From: UBA1181 sp963619325
GTDB lineage: Bacteria > Bacteroidota > Bacteroidia > Bacteroidales > Paludibacteraceae
Direction: 5' to 3'
Assembly (NCBI GenBank): GCA_963619325.1
Contig: CAVEVQ010000011.1
Span: 1 to 64,000, forward strand
DNA length: 64,000 bases
This document shows positions 49,760 through 58,903 of this stretch, piece by piece (positions within the stretch are counted from its first letter, which is position 1; each line of letters starts with the position of its first letter). The position numbers were made by a program, and so were the translations under genes. The notes below the pieces were generated by a model. It did not search any database, was not told where the DNA came from, and was given only the letters and a program-made list of their open reading frames with translations.

Positions 49760-51280
49760 CTACTGATGCTCCGGACGAAGCAAATCAGTTACAACTTTCA
49801 CTGGAGTGAAAGTTTCAATTGGCACTTCAACAAACACCGTGTTCCAATCAGACATCGCACCATTCCACAACCCTGGACGTTCCAACGCCTTCAAGTCTCT
49901 TCCATCTTTCGATTTCTGAGAGATAAACCCTGCGTTGAAATCCACAAAGTTAAGCAAATTATATTTAACTCCCTTATAATTCTTCAATGCACATACTAAA
50001 TCTACAGGATTAAAATGCGTAGAACTCTTCATTATATCCACCTGATTCTCATCATCCATATCAAACTGAGAACTCTCCAATATCTGAGCTGAAACCGTTC
50101 CATTGTTGTTCTGACACAAATAAGGGCCGCCTCCAGGCTCTCCTTCATTCTTCACCATACCACAAACTCTAAGAGGACGATTGTATATCTTTTTCAAATA
50201 AGCAATTTTTTCCTCTGATGTCGTCAACTTATTATCAACGTTTTCAACACACAAGATTTTTTCTGCGTATGAGATCATCTTCTCCAAATTGTCATCTGAA
50301 ATCTTGTCCGAATCCAACAAAGACTGATACTCAAAGACTTTCTTTTGAACCTTCACCAAAACACCCGCCAAAAGCATCTTATTGGTAATGGTTGGTTGCT
50401 TTAAAGCGTCAGGTGACACATTATCAATGTTTTTGATAAAAACCACGTCGGCATCAATTGCATTCAAATTTTCAATCAAAGCACCATGACCACCTGGACG
50501 AAAAAGAATTTCTCCATTCACACGAAAAGGATTGTTATCCATATCCACAGCAACCGTATCTGTTGATGGTTTCTGTACCGAGAACGAAACGTTGTATTTC
50601 GCGCCAAACTGATAAGCATAATTCTCCTCACAAGAAGCGAAAAGGTTCTTGAATAACTCCACATGCTCTGGAGAAATCGTAAAATGAAGATTCACCTCCC
50701 CACGATTATTTTTCGCATAAAGAGCGCCCTCCACTAAGTGCTCCTCAAACGGCGTACGTGCGCGTTTCGGATATTTATGAAATAAAAGCAACCCCTTAGG
50801 CAAAGACCCATAGTTCATTCCCTTCTTTTCAAGTAAATTTTCCACAATGGAAAGATACTTTTCGTCTTGCAAAAGATGGGGAATATCCCAACCTTCGTTT
50901 CGTTTGCAATGAAAATTCAACTCGTCATAAAAAGCGAACTTTTCCAAATTTCCAAAAAAACTCTTTTCGGAGTCTTTTTCAATCACATTCTTCCCTAAAG
51001 ACAAAAAAGAATACAAACTTTTAAACATTCGGCTTGCCGCCCCCGAAGCAGGAACAAATTTCACTATCGTATGTCCCTTAGAAAGAAACTCCTGCCACTC
51101 AGACAAGTATGTACTCACATCTTTAACCTTGTCTATCCTCATAATGCCATCCGAAACCACCGCAGGCCTGACCACCTTCATAAAGGGGAAGCCTACCCTA
51201 AAGCACTTCAACTGCTCCTCAAACACATCCTCCGTAATACCTTTACGGTCTAAAGTTTTTTTTTCCTCCGCCGTCAACAT
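49760..51280 (-). CDS. DUF4301 family protein
   Basis: This 506-residue cytoplasmic protein matches DUF4301, found mainly in Bacteroidota. Characteristic segments are FVPASGAASRMFKSLYSFL (about 95-115), LPKGLLLFHKYPKRARTPFEEH, FRPGGHGALIENLN and KNEGEPGGGPYLCQN. Glycine-rich loops such as PASGAASRM and the RPGGHGAL segment recall nucleotide-sugar pyrophosphorylases, but this is only a resemblance. The function is unknown. It has its own promoter box and lies upstream of the export genes on the same strand, 32 bp from the Wza-like gene. Confidence 0.88.
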   Translation of the reverse strand: MLTAEEKKTLDRKGITEDVFEEQLKCFRVGFPFMKVVRPAVVSDGIMRIDKVKDVSTYLSEWQEFLSKGHTIVKFVPASGAASRMFKSLYSFLSLGKNVIEKDSEKSFFGNLEKFAFYDELNFHCKRNEGWDIPHLLQDEKYLSIVENLLEKKGMNYGSLPKGLLLFHKYPKRARTPFEEHLVEGALYAKNNRGEVNLHFTISPEHVELFKNLFASCEENYAYQFGAKYNVSFSVQKPSTDTVAVDMDNNPFRVNGEILFRPGGHGALIENLNAIDADVVFIKNIDNVSPDALKQPTITNKMLLAGVLVKVQKKVFEYQSLLDSDKISDDNLEKMISYAEKILCVENVDNKLTTSEEKIAYLKKIYNRPLRVCGMVKNEGEPGGGPYLCQNNNGTVSAQILESSQFDMDDENQVDIMKSSTHFNPVDLVCALKNYKGVKYNLLNFVDFNAGFISQKSKDGRDLKALERPGLWNGAMSDWNTVFVEVPIETFTPVKVVTDLLRPEHQ

Positions 51281-51387
51281 ACAAACAGTGTATTTAATAG
51301 TAAAAAATCTTCATTTATTAATCTCAAAAAGCCAGTCAACGAAACGAATAAAAAATACCATTACGGCTTCCATTTCTCGCTTTTTCC

Positions 51388-51395
51388 AAAGTTAA
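51388..51395 (-). promoter_or_regulatory. -7 box TAACTTTG of the DUF4301 gene
   Basis: This TAnnTTTG match on the minus strand lies 108 bp before the start at 51280. The interval contains no other feature. Confidence 0.4.
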
Positions 51396-51446
51396 AGTGA
51401 AAAAAATTAAAAAGAAAGAATTTGTTAAAAAAGATTCAACAACTAC

Positions 51447-51454
51447 TATCTTTG
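51447..51454 (+). promoter_or_regulatory. -7 box TATCTTTG of the radical SAM gene
   Basis: This TAnnTTTG match lies 67 bp before the start at 51522, divergent from the DUF4301 promoter. Confidence 0.5.
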
Positions 51455-51521
51455 CCATTCCATTTTTTTATCATATTCCACACGTTTTTTTAACATTCTG
51501 TGTATAGAGAATAAATTATCA

Positions 51522-52448
51522 ATGTCCACTACTCACTTCTACAACGACTACTCCTCCTATCTAAAAGGAATCTTTCCTTGCCGTATGCAGAAAATCGCTA
51601 TCAATGCAGGCTTCACATGCCCAAACAGAGATGGTTCTATCGGAATCGGGGGATGTACTTATTGCAATAACCAAACCTTCAATCCAGAATATTGCCAACC
51701 CAACAAGTCGATTACGCAACAAATAAACGAAGGAATAGATTTTTTCCGAAAGAAATACCCAGATCAACGTTACCTTGCGTATTTTCAAGCATATACTAAC
51801 ACATACGGCGATTTTGAGTCTTTAAGGAAACGCTATGAAGAAGCGTTACAGCATCCATTGGTCGAAGGAATCGTCATCGGCACGCGACCCGACTGCGTCG
51901 ATCCTCTCCTGTTAGACTATCTTGAAAACGTCAACCACAACAAATACGTCATGATTGAGTATGGCGTAGAATCAACGTTGGACAAAACTCTGCTCCTTAT
52001 CAATAGGGGACATTCATTCTACGCGGCTCAGAAAGCAATATGCGAGACAGAAAAACGAGGAATCGCCACGGGTGTTCATTTAATTTTAGGATTGCCTCAG
52101 GAAAGTAAGGAAGAGATTCTTTCTCATGCGGATAGAATTTCTCAACTGCCTATCACTTGCATCAAACTACACCAGTTGCAACTCATAAAGGGAACAAAAA
52201 TGGCGATGCAATACGCACAGCACCCCGAGTGGTTTCATCTCTTCTCAGCCGACGAATACATTGAATTACTAACCAACTTTGTAGAAAGACTCAACCCTCA
52301 AATTGTCATTGAACGATTTATCTCACAGTCGCCTAAAAATCTCCTCGCAGTAGAAGGTTGGGGACTGAAAAATTTTGAATTTGTTGCCAAATTAGAGAAA
52401 AGGATGAAGGAGAAAGGTACAATTCAAGGCAAACTCTTTGAAGATTAG
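51522..52448 (+). CDS. TIGR01212-type (YhcC-like) radical SAM protein
   Basis: This 308-residue radical SAM enzyme has the iron-sulfur cysteines spaced as CPNRDGSIGIGGCTYC followed by NNQTFNP, the wide C-x11-C-x2-C spacing typical of the YhcC/TIGR01212 group rather than the standard CxxxCxxC. Further family marks are YFQAYTNTYG, GTRPDCVD, MIEYGVESTLDKTL, NRGHSFYAA, HLILGLPQESKEEIL and IKLHQLQLIKGTKMA. The reaction is not established for most members, although tRNA or cofactor modification has been suggested. It is monocistronic. Confidence 0.93.
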   Translation: MSTTHFYNDYSSYLKGIFPCRMQKIAINAGFTCPNRDGSIGIGGCTYCNNQTFNPEYCQPNKSITQQINEGIDFFRKKYPDQRYLAYFQAYTNTYGDFESLRKRYEEALQHPLVEGIVIGTRPDCVDPLLLDYLENVNHNKYVMIEYGVESTLDKTLLLINRGHSFYAAQKAICETEKRGIATGVHLILGLPQESKEEILSHADRISQLPITCIKLHQLQLIKGTKMAMQYAQHPEWFHLFSADEYIELLTNFVERLNPQIVIERFISQSPKNLLAVEGWGLKNFEFVAKLEKRMKEKGTIQGKLFED

Positions 52449-52596
52449 AATAGACACGTTTACATATTGTCTTCAAAAAGAGAATTTTTGATTCAAAAAG
52501 AAAGCAAATTAACATATTTAAACCATACTTTTTCATTTTTCTTCTCTAAAAACTCTCATTTTCATTTTTTTGTTTGTGCATATCACTTTTTTTAAC

Positions 52597-52604
52597 TATC
52601 TTTG
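52597..52604 (+). promoter_or_regulatory. -7 box TATCTTTG of the aspartate-type aminotransferase
   Basis: This TAnnTTTG match lies 71 bp before the start at 52676. Confidence 0.5.
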
Positions 52605-52675
52605 CAAATCGGAAAGTGAAAATGATAAGACGTACATTTTCATCAAGACCTAAGAATGAATAAAAAACAAGAGAA

Positions 52676-53872
52676 ATGAATCAAGTATCCGATCGTTTAG
52701 CGGCGTTGTCTCCATCAGAGACGCTGGCAATGTCACAAAAGAGTCAAGAGTTGAAAGCGCAAGGCGTTGATGTAATCAATTTGAGCGTTGGTGAGCCAGA
52801 TTTCACCACACCCGATCACATTAAAGACGCAGCCAAGAAGGCTATTGATGACAATTTTTCTTTCTACTCTCCTGTGCCAGGCTATATGCCATTGCGTCAG
52901 GCCATTTGCGCGAAGTTGAAGAAAGAAAACGGTTTGGATTTCACTCCAGCACAGATCGTCTGCTCTAATGGTGCAAAACAGTCTGTCTGCAATACAATTC
53001 TCTGCCTCGTGAACAAGGGAGACGAAGTAATCGTCCCTGCACCTTACTGGGTTAGCTACGTCGAGATGGTGAAATTGGCCGAGGGAACTAACGTAATCAT
53101 CAGCGCAGGAATTGACCAACAGTTCAAGATTACCCCAGCACAATTAGAAGCTGCCATCACACCTAAGACCAAAATGTTGATACTCTGCTCTCCATCAAAT
53201 CCAACAGGAAGCGTCTACAGCAGAGAAGAACTGAAAGGGCTTGCCGACGTTTTGGCAAAACACCCTAACGTCATCATCTTAGCGGATGAAATTTACGAGC
53301 ACATCAACTACATCGGGAAGCACGAGAGCATTGCTCAATTTGAAAACGTCCGCGACCGTGTTGTTATCGTAAACGGCGTTTCTAAAGGCTACGCCATGAC
53401 TGGTTGGCGCCTGGGTTGGATCGCTGCTCCTGAATGGATTGCTAAAGCCGCCAACAAATTGCAAGGTCAATATACTTCAGGACCATCTTCAATCACTCAA
53501 AAAGCCGCAGAAGCAGCCTACCTTGGCGACCAATCCTGTGTTGAGACGATGAGACAGGCGTTCGAACGTCGCCGCGACCTTATTGTAAAACTTGCTAAAG
53601 AGATTGAAGGATTCAAAGTGAACGTTCCAGACGGAGCATTCTACATCTTCCCAAAATGCGACTACTATTTCGGAAAGAAAACACCTAAAGGCGAAACTAT
53701 CAACGGAGCAGCAGACTTGGCAATGTATCTTTTGACTGAAGGACACGTTGCCTGCGTAGGAGGAAAGGCATTTGGAGATCCAAACTGTATACGTATGTCA
53801 TACGCAACGTCAGACGAGAATATCATCGAGGCGTTTAAAAGAATCAAAAACGCATTGGACGTATTGAAATAA
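52676..53872 (+). CDS. Aspartate-type aminotransferase (class I)
   Basis: This 398-residue PLP enzyme is of the AspC/AspB Ib subgroup. It shows VINLSVGEPDFTTPDHI, CSNGAKQSVCNTIL, APYWVSYVEMV (Trp/Tyr stacking on PLP), CSPSNPTGSVYS (Asn), ILADEIYEHINY (Asp), VNGVSKGYAMTGWRLGW (Schiff-base Lys and phosphate Arg) and RMSYATS (substrate carboxylate Arg). This layout is classic for aspartate/prephenate aminotransferases, so transamination of aspartate with 2-oxoglutarate is likely. It is a single gene with its own promoter and terminator. Confidence 0.94.
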   Translation: MNQVSDRLAALSPSETLAMSQKSQELKAQGVDVINLSVGEPDFTTPDHIKDAAKKAIDDNFSFYSPVPGYMPLRQAICAKLKKENGLDFTPAQIVCSNGAKQSVCNTILCLVNKGDEVIVPAPYWVSYVEMVKLAEGTNVIISAGIDQQFKITPAQLEAAITPKTKMLILCSPSNPTGSVYSREELKGLADVLAKHPNVIILADEIYEHINYIGKHESIAQFENVRDRVVIVNGVSKGYAMTGWRLGWIAAPEWIAKAANKLQGQYTSGPSSITQKAAEAAYLGDQSCVETMRQAFERRRDLIVKLAKEIEGFKVNVPDGAFYIFPKCDYYFGKKTPKGETINGAADLAMYLLTEGHVACVGGKAFGDPNCIRMSYATSDENIIEAFKRIKNALDVLK

Positions 53873-53921
53873 AAATAAGGTCAACCGCTACATAATAGCT
53901 ACGCCTTAATTTACAATAAGC

Positions 53922-53963
53922 AAGAGGAATTTGAATATATGACCATTCAAGTTCCTCTTTTTT
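53922..53963 (+). terminator. Terminator after the aspartate-type aminotransferase
   Basis: AGAGGAA(T)TTGAA and TTCAA(G)TTCCTCT pair with one mismatch, followed by six T. The remaining 53964-54145 is A/T-rich without a recognisable gene. Confidence 0.85.
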
Positions 53964-54145
53964 CACAACCAGTTTTGAAATTTGCAAATAGATATGTCTC
54001 TAATGTCCTATTGTGATTGCACAAGAGAAGGAAAACAAATAAAATAGCTATCATAAAGTATTACAATCTACACTAAGATATATCTTTTTATTATTTTTTA
54101 ATAAACTTTACTTACATTTTGCTATCATGTCTAAAAATTTAGATA

Positions 54146-54153
54146 TACATTTG
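54146..54153 (+). promoter_or_regulatory. -7 box TACATTTG of the porin
   Basis: This TAnnTTTG match lies 30 bp before the start at 54184. Confidence 0.55.
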
Positions 54154-54183
54154 CACTATCAATAACAATAAACAATTACAAAC

Positions 54184-55371
54184 ATGAAACATTTGTTTAC
54201 GACATTTTTGGGTAGATTAGCGAGTAGAGTTTCAGTTGTGGTGGTTGCTTTGTTTCTGATGAATCAAGGTGTTGCCGCACAGAGTGATTCAACTGCACGG
54301 GGAGAGAAGCCTTTTGACTTTGATTTCCTCTACACAGGTGATTTCGTTGCCAATATGGCGGGCGGTTATGATCAAGGTGTAGCGTATGTTGGTGCAGGAA
54401 CATTAGGGTTTACATTTGACCCTGAGAAAGCCAATTGGTACAAGGGTGGATTATTGCGAGTGACGGGTAAGGCCGCGCATGGAAAGTCACCATCAGAAAC
54501 ACTATTTGGCGACAAATTCTTCGTGGATAACGCAGATGCAGGAAACCATGTTTATTTATATGAAATGTGGTACAGACAAAGCTTCAACGGCAAATTTGAT
54601 TTCACCATCGGTTTGCAGGATATCAATACAAACTTTGCGACACACGGAGAGGCGTTGGAATTTATCAACACAGCCATTGTGATGTCTACCATTTACTCTA
54701 ACGTTGGAACACCGACTTTTCCAATGACAGGCTTAGGATTGGAGCTCGGCTATAACATCAACAACAATTGGAGAGTGCAAGCCTGCATCTACGATGGTAG
54801 TGTTGGATTCACTGGAAAAGAGCACAATATGCCAAAGGATTGGAAACTCAACAAGCAAGACGGTTACCTAATCGCAGCGGAGGGTATCTACAGCAGTGAA
54901 ACAGCGGGAGAGTACAGATTAGGAATCGACTATCACACAGGAGCAGACGATGCTGGAACAGGAGCACAACGCTTCGCAATCTATGCGAACGGAGAGAAGC
55001 AAGTTGGAATTGCGAAAGTATTTGCCGTTGCAGCCTTCGCACCAAGATGGAAAGACAGTTTCCACGAAGCAAAGAAAAATGATATTTACACAATGATTAA
55101 TGCTGGTGTTACTTTTCATAGTATATTTGCAAAGCGATATGAGGATATGTTAGGATTCTCATGTGTAGCAAACTTGCTGAACAAGTACACGACAGGCCAG
55201 AAACATGAAACGATTTTCGAGTTGACGTATAAATATCGCGCCTTGAAAAAGCTGTATGTTCAACCTGACTTGCAGTTAGTACTTAAGCCAGCACTCCTCC
55301 CTATCAACAAAGATGGAGAGGAAAACAAAGCTGCTTTCGGACTATTCGTCCGGTGCGGCATTGAGTTATAA
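54184..55371 (+). CDS. OprB-like outer-membrane porin
   Basis: This 395-residue exported protein has a signal peptide at about 1-32 (VVVVALFLMNQGVAAQS; cleavage probably after AAA or VAAQ). The mature part is a beta-barrel with strands such as GGLLRVTGKAAHGK, HVYLYEMWYRQSF, FDFTIGLQDINTNF, LGLELGYNINNNWRVQACIY and a C-terminal AAFGLFVRCGIEL. The pattern fits the carbohydrate-selective porin (OprB) family, but the substrate is not known. It is followed by a strong hairpin and then the iron uptake genes. Confidence 0.85.
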   Translation: MKHLFTTFLGRLASRVSVVVVALFLMNQGVAAQSDSTARGEKPFDFDFLYTGDFVANMAGGYDQGVAYVGAGTLGFTFDPEKANWYKGGLLRVTGKAAHGKSPSETLFGDKFFVDNADAGNHVYLYEMWYRQSFNGKFDFTIGLQDINTNFATHGEALEFINTAIVMSTIYSNVGTPTFPMTGLGLELGYNINNNWRVQACIYDGSVGFTGKEHNMPKDWKLNKQDGYLIAAEGIYSSETAGEYRLGIDYHTGADDAGTGAQRFAIYANGEKQVGIAKVFAVAAFAPRWKDSFHEAKKNDIYTMINAGVTFHSIFAKRYEDMLGFSCVANLLNKYTTGQKHETIFELTYKYRALKKLYVQPDLQLVLKPALLPINKDGEENKAAFGLFVRCGIEL

Positions 55372-55409
55372 ACAAGTTGAAAAGTAAAGTACATTTTATA
55401 GCAGGGGCG

Positions 55410-55440
55410 CCCTATACGAAGCAAAACACTTCGTATAGGG
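55410..55440 (+). terminator. Strong hairpin between the porin and feoAB
   Basis: CCCTATACGAAG and CTTCGTATAGGG form a perfect 12-bp stem with a 7-base loop, followed by TGTCTTTGCTTTTTAG. It ends 22 bp before the feoAB start, so it probably terminates the porin transcript but also occupies the only space for a feoAB promoter or leader. Confidence 0.85.
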
Positions 55441-55462
55441 TGTCTTTGCTTTTTAGAGCATT

Positions 55463-57931
55463 ATGGAGGAAAACAAAAACAAGACGTTGGCCGACATTTC
55501 AGAGAAACAGGAATGCGTCATTGTGAAGGTAAACGGACACGGTGGTTTTCGTCACCGCGTAATGGAAATGGGATTTGTAAAGGGGAAACGAGTTACAGTC
55601 TTGAAAAACGCTCCTTTGGAAGACCCTATCGAGTATAAAATAATGCAGAGCCACGTTTCTCTTCGACGTTGCGAGGCAAGCCATATAGAGGTGGTCGAGA
55701 CAAACACACCAATCAACGGATACGAAGATTACAACGGAACATTTTCAGAAGAGGTACAACGAAAAATCACCCTGCGTACAAAAACCATCACTGTCGCCTT
55801 AGTGGGCAATCCGAACTGCGGAAAAACGTCCTTCTTCAACCATGCCACAGGTCTACGCGAACATGTCGGCAACTATAGCGGAGTAACCGTATCATCTAAA
55901 GTGGGAACATTTTATCGCAACGGCTACACCATCAATTTAGTTGACTTGCCTGGCACCTACTCCATCACCGAGTATTCGCCCGAAGAACTTTATGTACGCG
56001 AATACATTTCAGAGCAGCATCCCGACGTAATTCTCAATATAGTCGACTCATCTAATTTAGAGCGGAATTTATTTCTCACCACGCAACTCATTGACATGAA
56101 TATGCGCATGGTGATGGCTCTCAACATGTACGATGAATTACAAGAATCTGGCAGCAAGTTAGATGCAACGCAGTTGGAAAATATGTTAGGATTTCCATGC
56201 GCACCCACCAATTCACGTACTGGCAAAGGAATTGACCATGTGCTTGACCATATTATATCCGTCTACGAAGAGCAAGACAAAGTATCTAAACATATTCACA
56301 TCAATTACGGAAAAGAATTAGAAGAAGCAATTGCCAAAATCAAACCCCTATTGTCAGAACACAAAGATGTGGCAGTTGATTTTCCCTACAGATACGTCAT
56401 ACTTAAATTATTGGAGAACGATTCTGTAACCTTCAGACAATTAGAAAAGACAATTGGCGACATTTCACAAATCCGAGAGACGGTTGAATGTTGTCGGAAA
56501 GAGATTGAAAAAGAGTATCACGAAGACGCAGTCAGTGTCATCACAAATGCAAAATACGGCTTTGTCAGAGGAGCGTTAAAAGAGACATTAAAAGAGGAGA
56601 AGAGAGAGAATGAACAACTTGCGTATGCAGTCGACGTAGTACTGACCAACAAATGGTTAGGATTCCCTGTTCTCATTCTTTTCCTTCTCATTATGTTTGA
56701 AGCGACTTTTTCTTTGGGAGCCTATCCACAAGAATGGATTGAAAACGGTGTCTCTTGGTTAGGAGAAATGTGTCGGAATTTTTTAGGAGACGGAATATTA
56801 TCCGATCTGATTGTTGACGGAATTATCGCAGGAGTTGGAGGAGTCATCGTATTTTTACCACAAATATTGATTTTATTCTTCTTCATTTCCATGTTAGAAG
56901 ACACAGGATATATGGCAAGAGCTGCCTTCATCATGGATAAATTAATGCATAGAATCGGCTTGCACGGAAAATCATTCATTCCATTGCTGACTGGTTTTGG
57001 ATGTGGAGTGCCAGCCATTATGGCGACACGAACATTAGAGAACCCGAAAGATCGGATTATCACAATGTTGGCAATTCCGTTCATGTCTTGTTCAGCAAGA
57101 CTTCCCGTATATCTACTTTTCGTATCTGCCTTTTTCGAGAAGAATCAAGCGTTAATATTATTGGCAATATACCTCATCGGAATCATAGTAGCCATTCTTA
57201 CAGCATTAATTTTGAAAAAAACAAAATTCAAAAATGATTCCAGTCCGTTCGTGATGGAGTTGCCTCCTTACCGTATTCCGACAGCCCGAAACATTCTCAT
57301 TCACATGTGGGAGAAATCTGTGCAATATCTCAAAAAAATGGGAACTGTCATTTTAGTTGCCTCCATCATCATTTGGGCTTTGTGCTACTTTCCTAAGTCG
57401 AACGAAAAGATAGAAGCAATAGAGCAACGTATTGAGCAAGTGGAGCATAACATATCGTTATCCAACGAAGAGAAAGAAAAACAAATAGCACAATTGGAAA
57501 CGGAAAAAGCCTATGTCCATAGTTCTAATTCTTACATTGGACAAATAGGGAAAACCATCCACCCTATCTTCAAACCATTAGGATTTGACTGGCAGATGGG
57601 TGTCAGCCTACTTTCAGGAGCGGCTGCAAAAGAGATCGTAGTATCCTCGTTAGGAGTGCTTTACAATGCAGATGTAAACGCAGATGAAGAATCAGAAAAG
57701 TTAAGCAACACATTAAAAGCCAAAGCACACGACCCAATCGCACCGATTACGCCATTGGTAGCCTTTGCATTTATGATTTTCGTATTACTCTACTACCCTT
57801 GCATAGCCACAATCACTGCCATTGCTAAAGAATCAAGTTGGAAGTGGGCTTTCTTTGAGGTCGGCTACACGACCTGCGTTGCATGGGTTATATCCTTCTT
57901 AGTTTATCAAATAGGTAATCTGATTCTTTAA
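55463..57931 (+). CDS. feoAB: Ferrous iron transporter, FeoA-FeoB fusion
   Basis: This 822-residue inner-membrane Fe2+ importer joins both Feo parts. Residues about 8-80 are a FeoA (SH3-like) domain (GHGGFRHRVMEMGFVKGKRV). The FeoB G domain begins near 108: G1 GNPNCGKTSFF (115-125), G2 region NYSGVTV, G3 DLPGTYS (161-167), G4 replaced by the family form ALNMYDE. A GDI-like helical part follows. The membrane part (about 390-815) has the two Gate motifs (YMARAAFIMDKLMHRIGLHG with FIPLLTGFGCGVPAIM; CSARLPVYLLFV) and the core SGAAAKEIVVSSLGVLY. The fusion is usual in Bacteroidota. Accessory genes follow. Confidence 0.97.
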   Translation: MEENKNKTLADISEKQECVIVKVNGHGGFRHRVMEMGFVKGKRVTVLKNAPLEDPIEYKIMQSHVSLRRCEASHIEVVETNTPINGYEDYNGTFSEEVQRKITLRTKTITVALVGNPNCGKTSFFNHATGLREHVGNYSGVTVSSKVGTFYRNGYTINLVDLPGTYSITEYSPEELYVREYISEQHPDVILNIVDSSNLERNLFLTTQLIDMNMRMVMALNMYDELQESGSKLDATQLENMLGFPCAPTNSRTGKGIDHVLDHIISVYEEQDKVSKHIHINYGKELEEAIAKIKPLLSEHKDVAVDFPYRYVILKLLENDSVTFRQLEKTIGDISQIRETVECCRKEIEKEYHEDAVSVITNAKYGFVRGALKETLKEEKRENEQLAYAVDVVLTNKWLGFPVLILFLLIMFEATFSLGAYPQEWIENGVSWLGEMCRNFLGDGILSDLIVDGIIAGVGGVIVFLPQILILFFFISMLEDTGYMARAAFIMDKLMHRIGLHGKSFIPLLTGFGCGVPAIMATRTLENPKDRIITMLAIPFMSCSARLPVYLLFVSAFFEKNQALILLAIYLIGIIVAILTALILKKTKFKNDSSPFVMELPPYRIPTARNILIHMWEKSVQYLKKMGTVILVASIIIWALCYFPKSNEKIEAIEQRIEQVEHNISLSNEEKEKQIAQLETEKAYVHSSNSYIGQIGKTIHPIFKPLGFDWQMGVSLLSGAAAKEIVVSSLGVLYNADVNADEESEKLSNTLKAKAHDPIAPITPLVAFAFMIFVLLYYPCIATITAIAKESSWKWAFFEVGYTTCVAWVISFLVYQIGNLIL

Positions 57932-57942
57932 AATATTTTTCC

Positions 57943-57950
57943 TAAATTTG
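57943..57950 (+). promoter_or_regulatory. -7 box TAAATTTG of the Cys-rich peptide/hemerythrin/LuxR genes
   Basis: This TAnnTTTG match lies 32 bp before the start at 57983. It would allow these genes to be expressed apart from feoAB. Confidence 0.45.
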
Positions 57951-57982
57951 GGAGTCTTTCGTAGATTGAAATTCAGTGCATT

Positions 57983-58207
57983 ATGAGTGAAAAATTACAG
58001 ACCATAATTGTATTTTTCGTCATTATGGCCGCCGTTGCATGGAGCATCAAACAGATTTTCTTCTCAAAAAAGAAATCCTGTTGTGGTAGTGTTATTGGCG
58101 AAAAAAAGAATGCTACGACCAATAAATGCAAGCAGTGTGAGATTTGTAAAGAATGTGAGATGAAGATGGACAAATCTAAGAATACAAATCAGAGCACGCA
58201 TAAATAA
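57983..58207 (+). CDS. FeoB-associated Cys-rich membrane protein
   Basis: This 74-residue peptide has one N-terminal membrane helix (about 6-27, TIIVFFVIMAAVAWSIKQIF), then a CCG motif and a cluster CKQCEICKECEM. This is the shape of the small cysteine-rich proteins that accompany FeoB in many anaerobes. The cysteines could bind Fe2+ or an iron-sulfur cluster and hand iron on to cytoplasmic acceptors. It begins 51 bp after feoAB. The tail is polar and Lys/Asn-rich. Confidence 0.85.
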   Translation: MSEKLQTIIVFFVIMAAVAWSIKQIFFSKKKSCCGSVIGEKKNATTNKCKQCEICKECEMKMDKSKNTNQSTHK

Positions 58208-58233
58208 AATCACAAAAGCCAGAAGAAACTATT

Positions 58234-58902
58234 ATGTTCACAGGGAACCAGAAATTAGAAGAGTTGTTAGAAGCGAATCCTCAGTTGATTCTCATGTTGC
58301 CTAGGTTTAACATGGATTTGGGCTTTGGAGAGAAGAAAGTCTGCGAGGTTTGCAAGGAACACAATATTCCGTGTTCAATGTTTCTAACTCTTTGCAATGT
58401 TTATACCTATGACCATTACATGCCGACCCAAGAAGATTTGGATAGCATGGATGGAGAAATATTGGTAAACTATCTGCGTTCATCGCATGACTACTATCTA
58501 AACCATAGGTTGAACCATATTGGAACACACGTTGAAAAGATAGCAGATGCGGCAGGAGGAAAGATTGGTCCCGCATTAATGAAATTCTTCAATGATTACA
58601 AGGACGAGGTCGGCAAACATTTCTCAAATGAAGAGAAAACCATTTTTCCGCAAATTTATAATCCTGAAGAAGCAAAAAAAAATGATATAAAAGAGTATTC
58701 TGAGACTCATACTGCAATCTTCGATAAACTCTGCGACATGACGAATATCATTGTAAAATATTTGCCACCATCATTGATGACAAACGAACGTATTGGCGTG
58801 TGGTTCGACCTTACACAGTTGACACGCGATTTGGACAAGCATACAAAAATCGAGGAAAAGATCCTCGTTCCATATGTAAGAAAAGTAAAGGGAGGCAATT
58901 AA
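58234..58902 (+). CDS. Hemerythrin-domain protein (RIC/ScdA-like)
   Basis: This 222-residue cytoplasmic protein has an N-terminal part (1-75) with LEANPQLILMLPRFNMDLGFG, like the DUF1858/ScdA_N segment of iron-sulfur repair proteins, and two paired cysteines (CEVCKEHNIPC). The C-terminal hemerythrin domain carries the diiron ligands in SSHDYYLNHRL, KHFSNEEKTIFPQ (HxxxE), ETHTAIFDKL and DKHTKIEEKIL (HxxxxE). RIC/YtfE-like proteins repair iron-sulfur clusters damaged by NO or oxygen. Its place between iron uptake genes and a LuxR regulator, ending one base before the latter, suggests a joint stress or iron response. Confidence 0.9.
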   Translation: MFTGNQKLEELLEANPQLILMLPRFNMDLGFGEKKVCEVCKEHNIPCSMFLTLCNVYTYDHYMPTQEDLDSMDGEILVNYLRSSHDYYLNHRLNHIGTHVEKIADAAGGKIGPALMKFFNDYKDEVGKHFSNEEKTIFPQIYNPEEAKKNDIKEYSETHTAIFDKLCDMTNIIVKYLPPSLMTNERIGVWFDLTQLTRDLDKHTKIEEKILVPYVRKVKGGN

Positions 58903-58903
58903 A

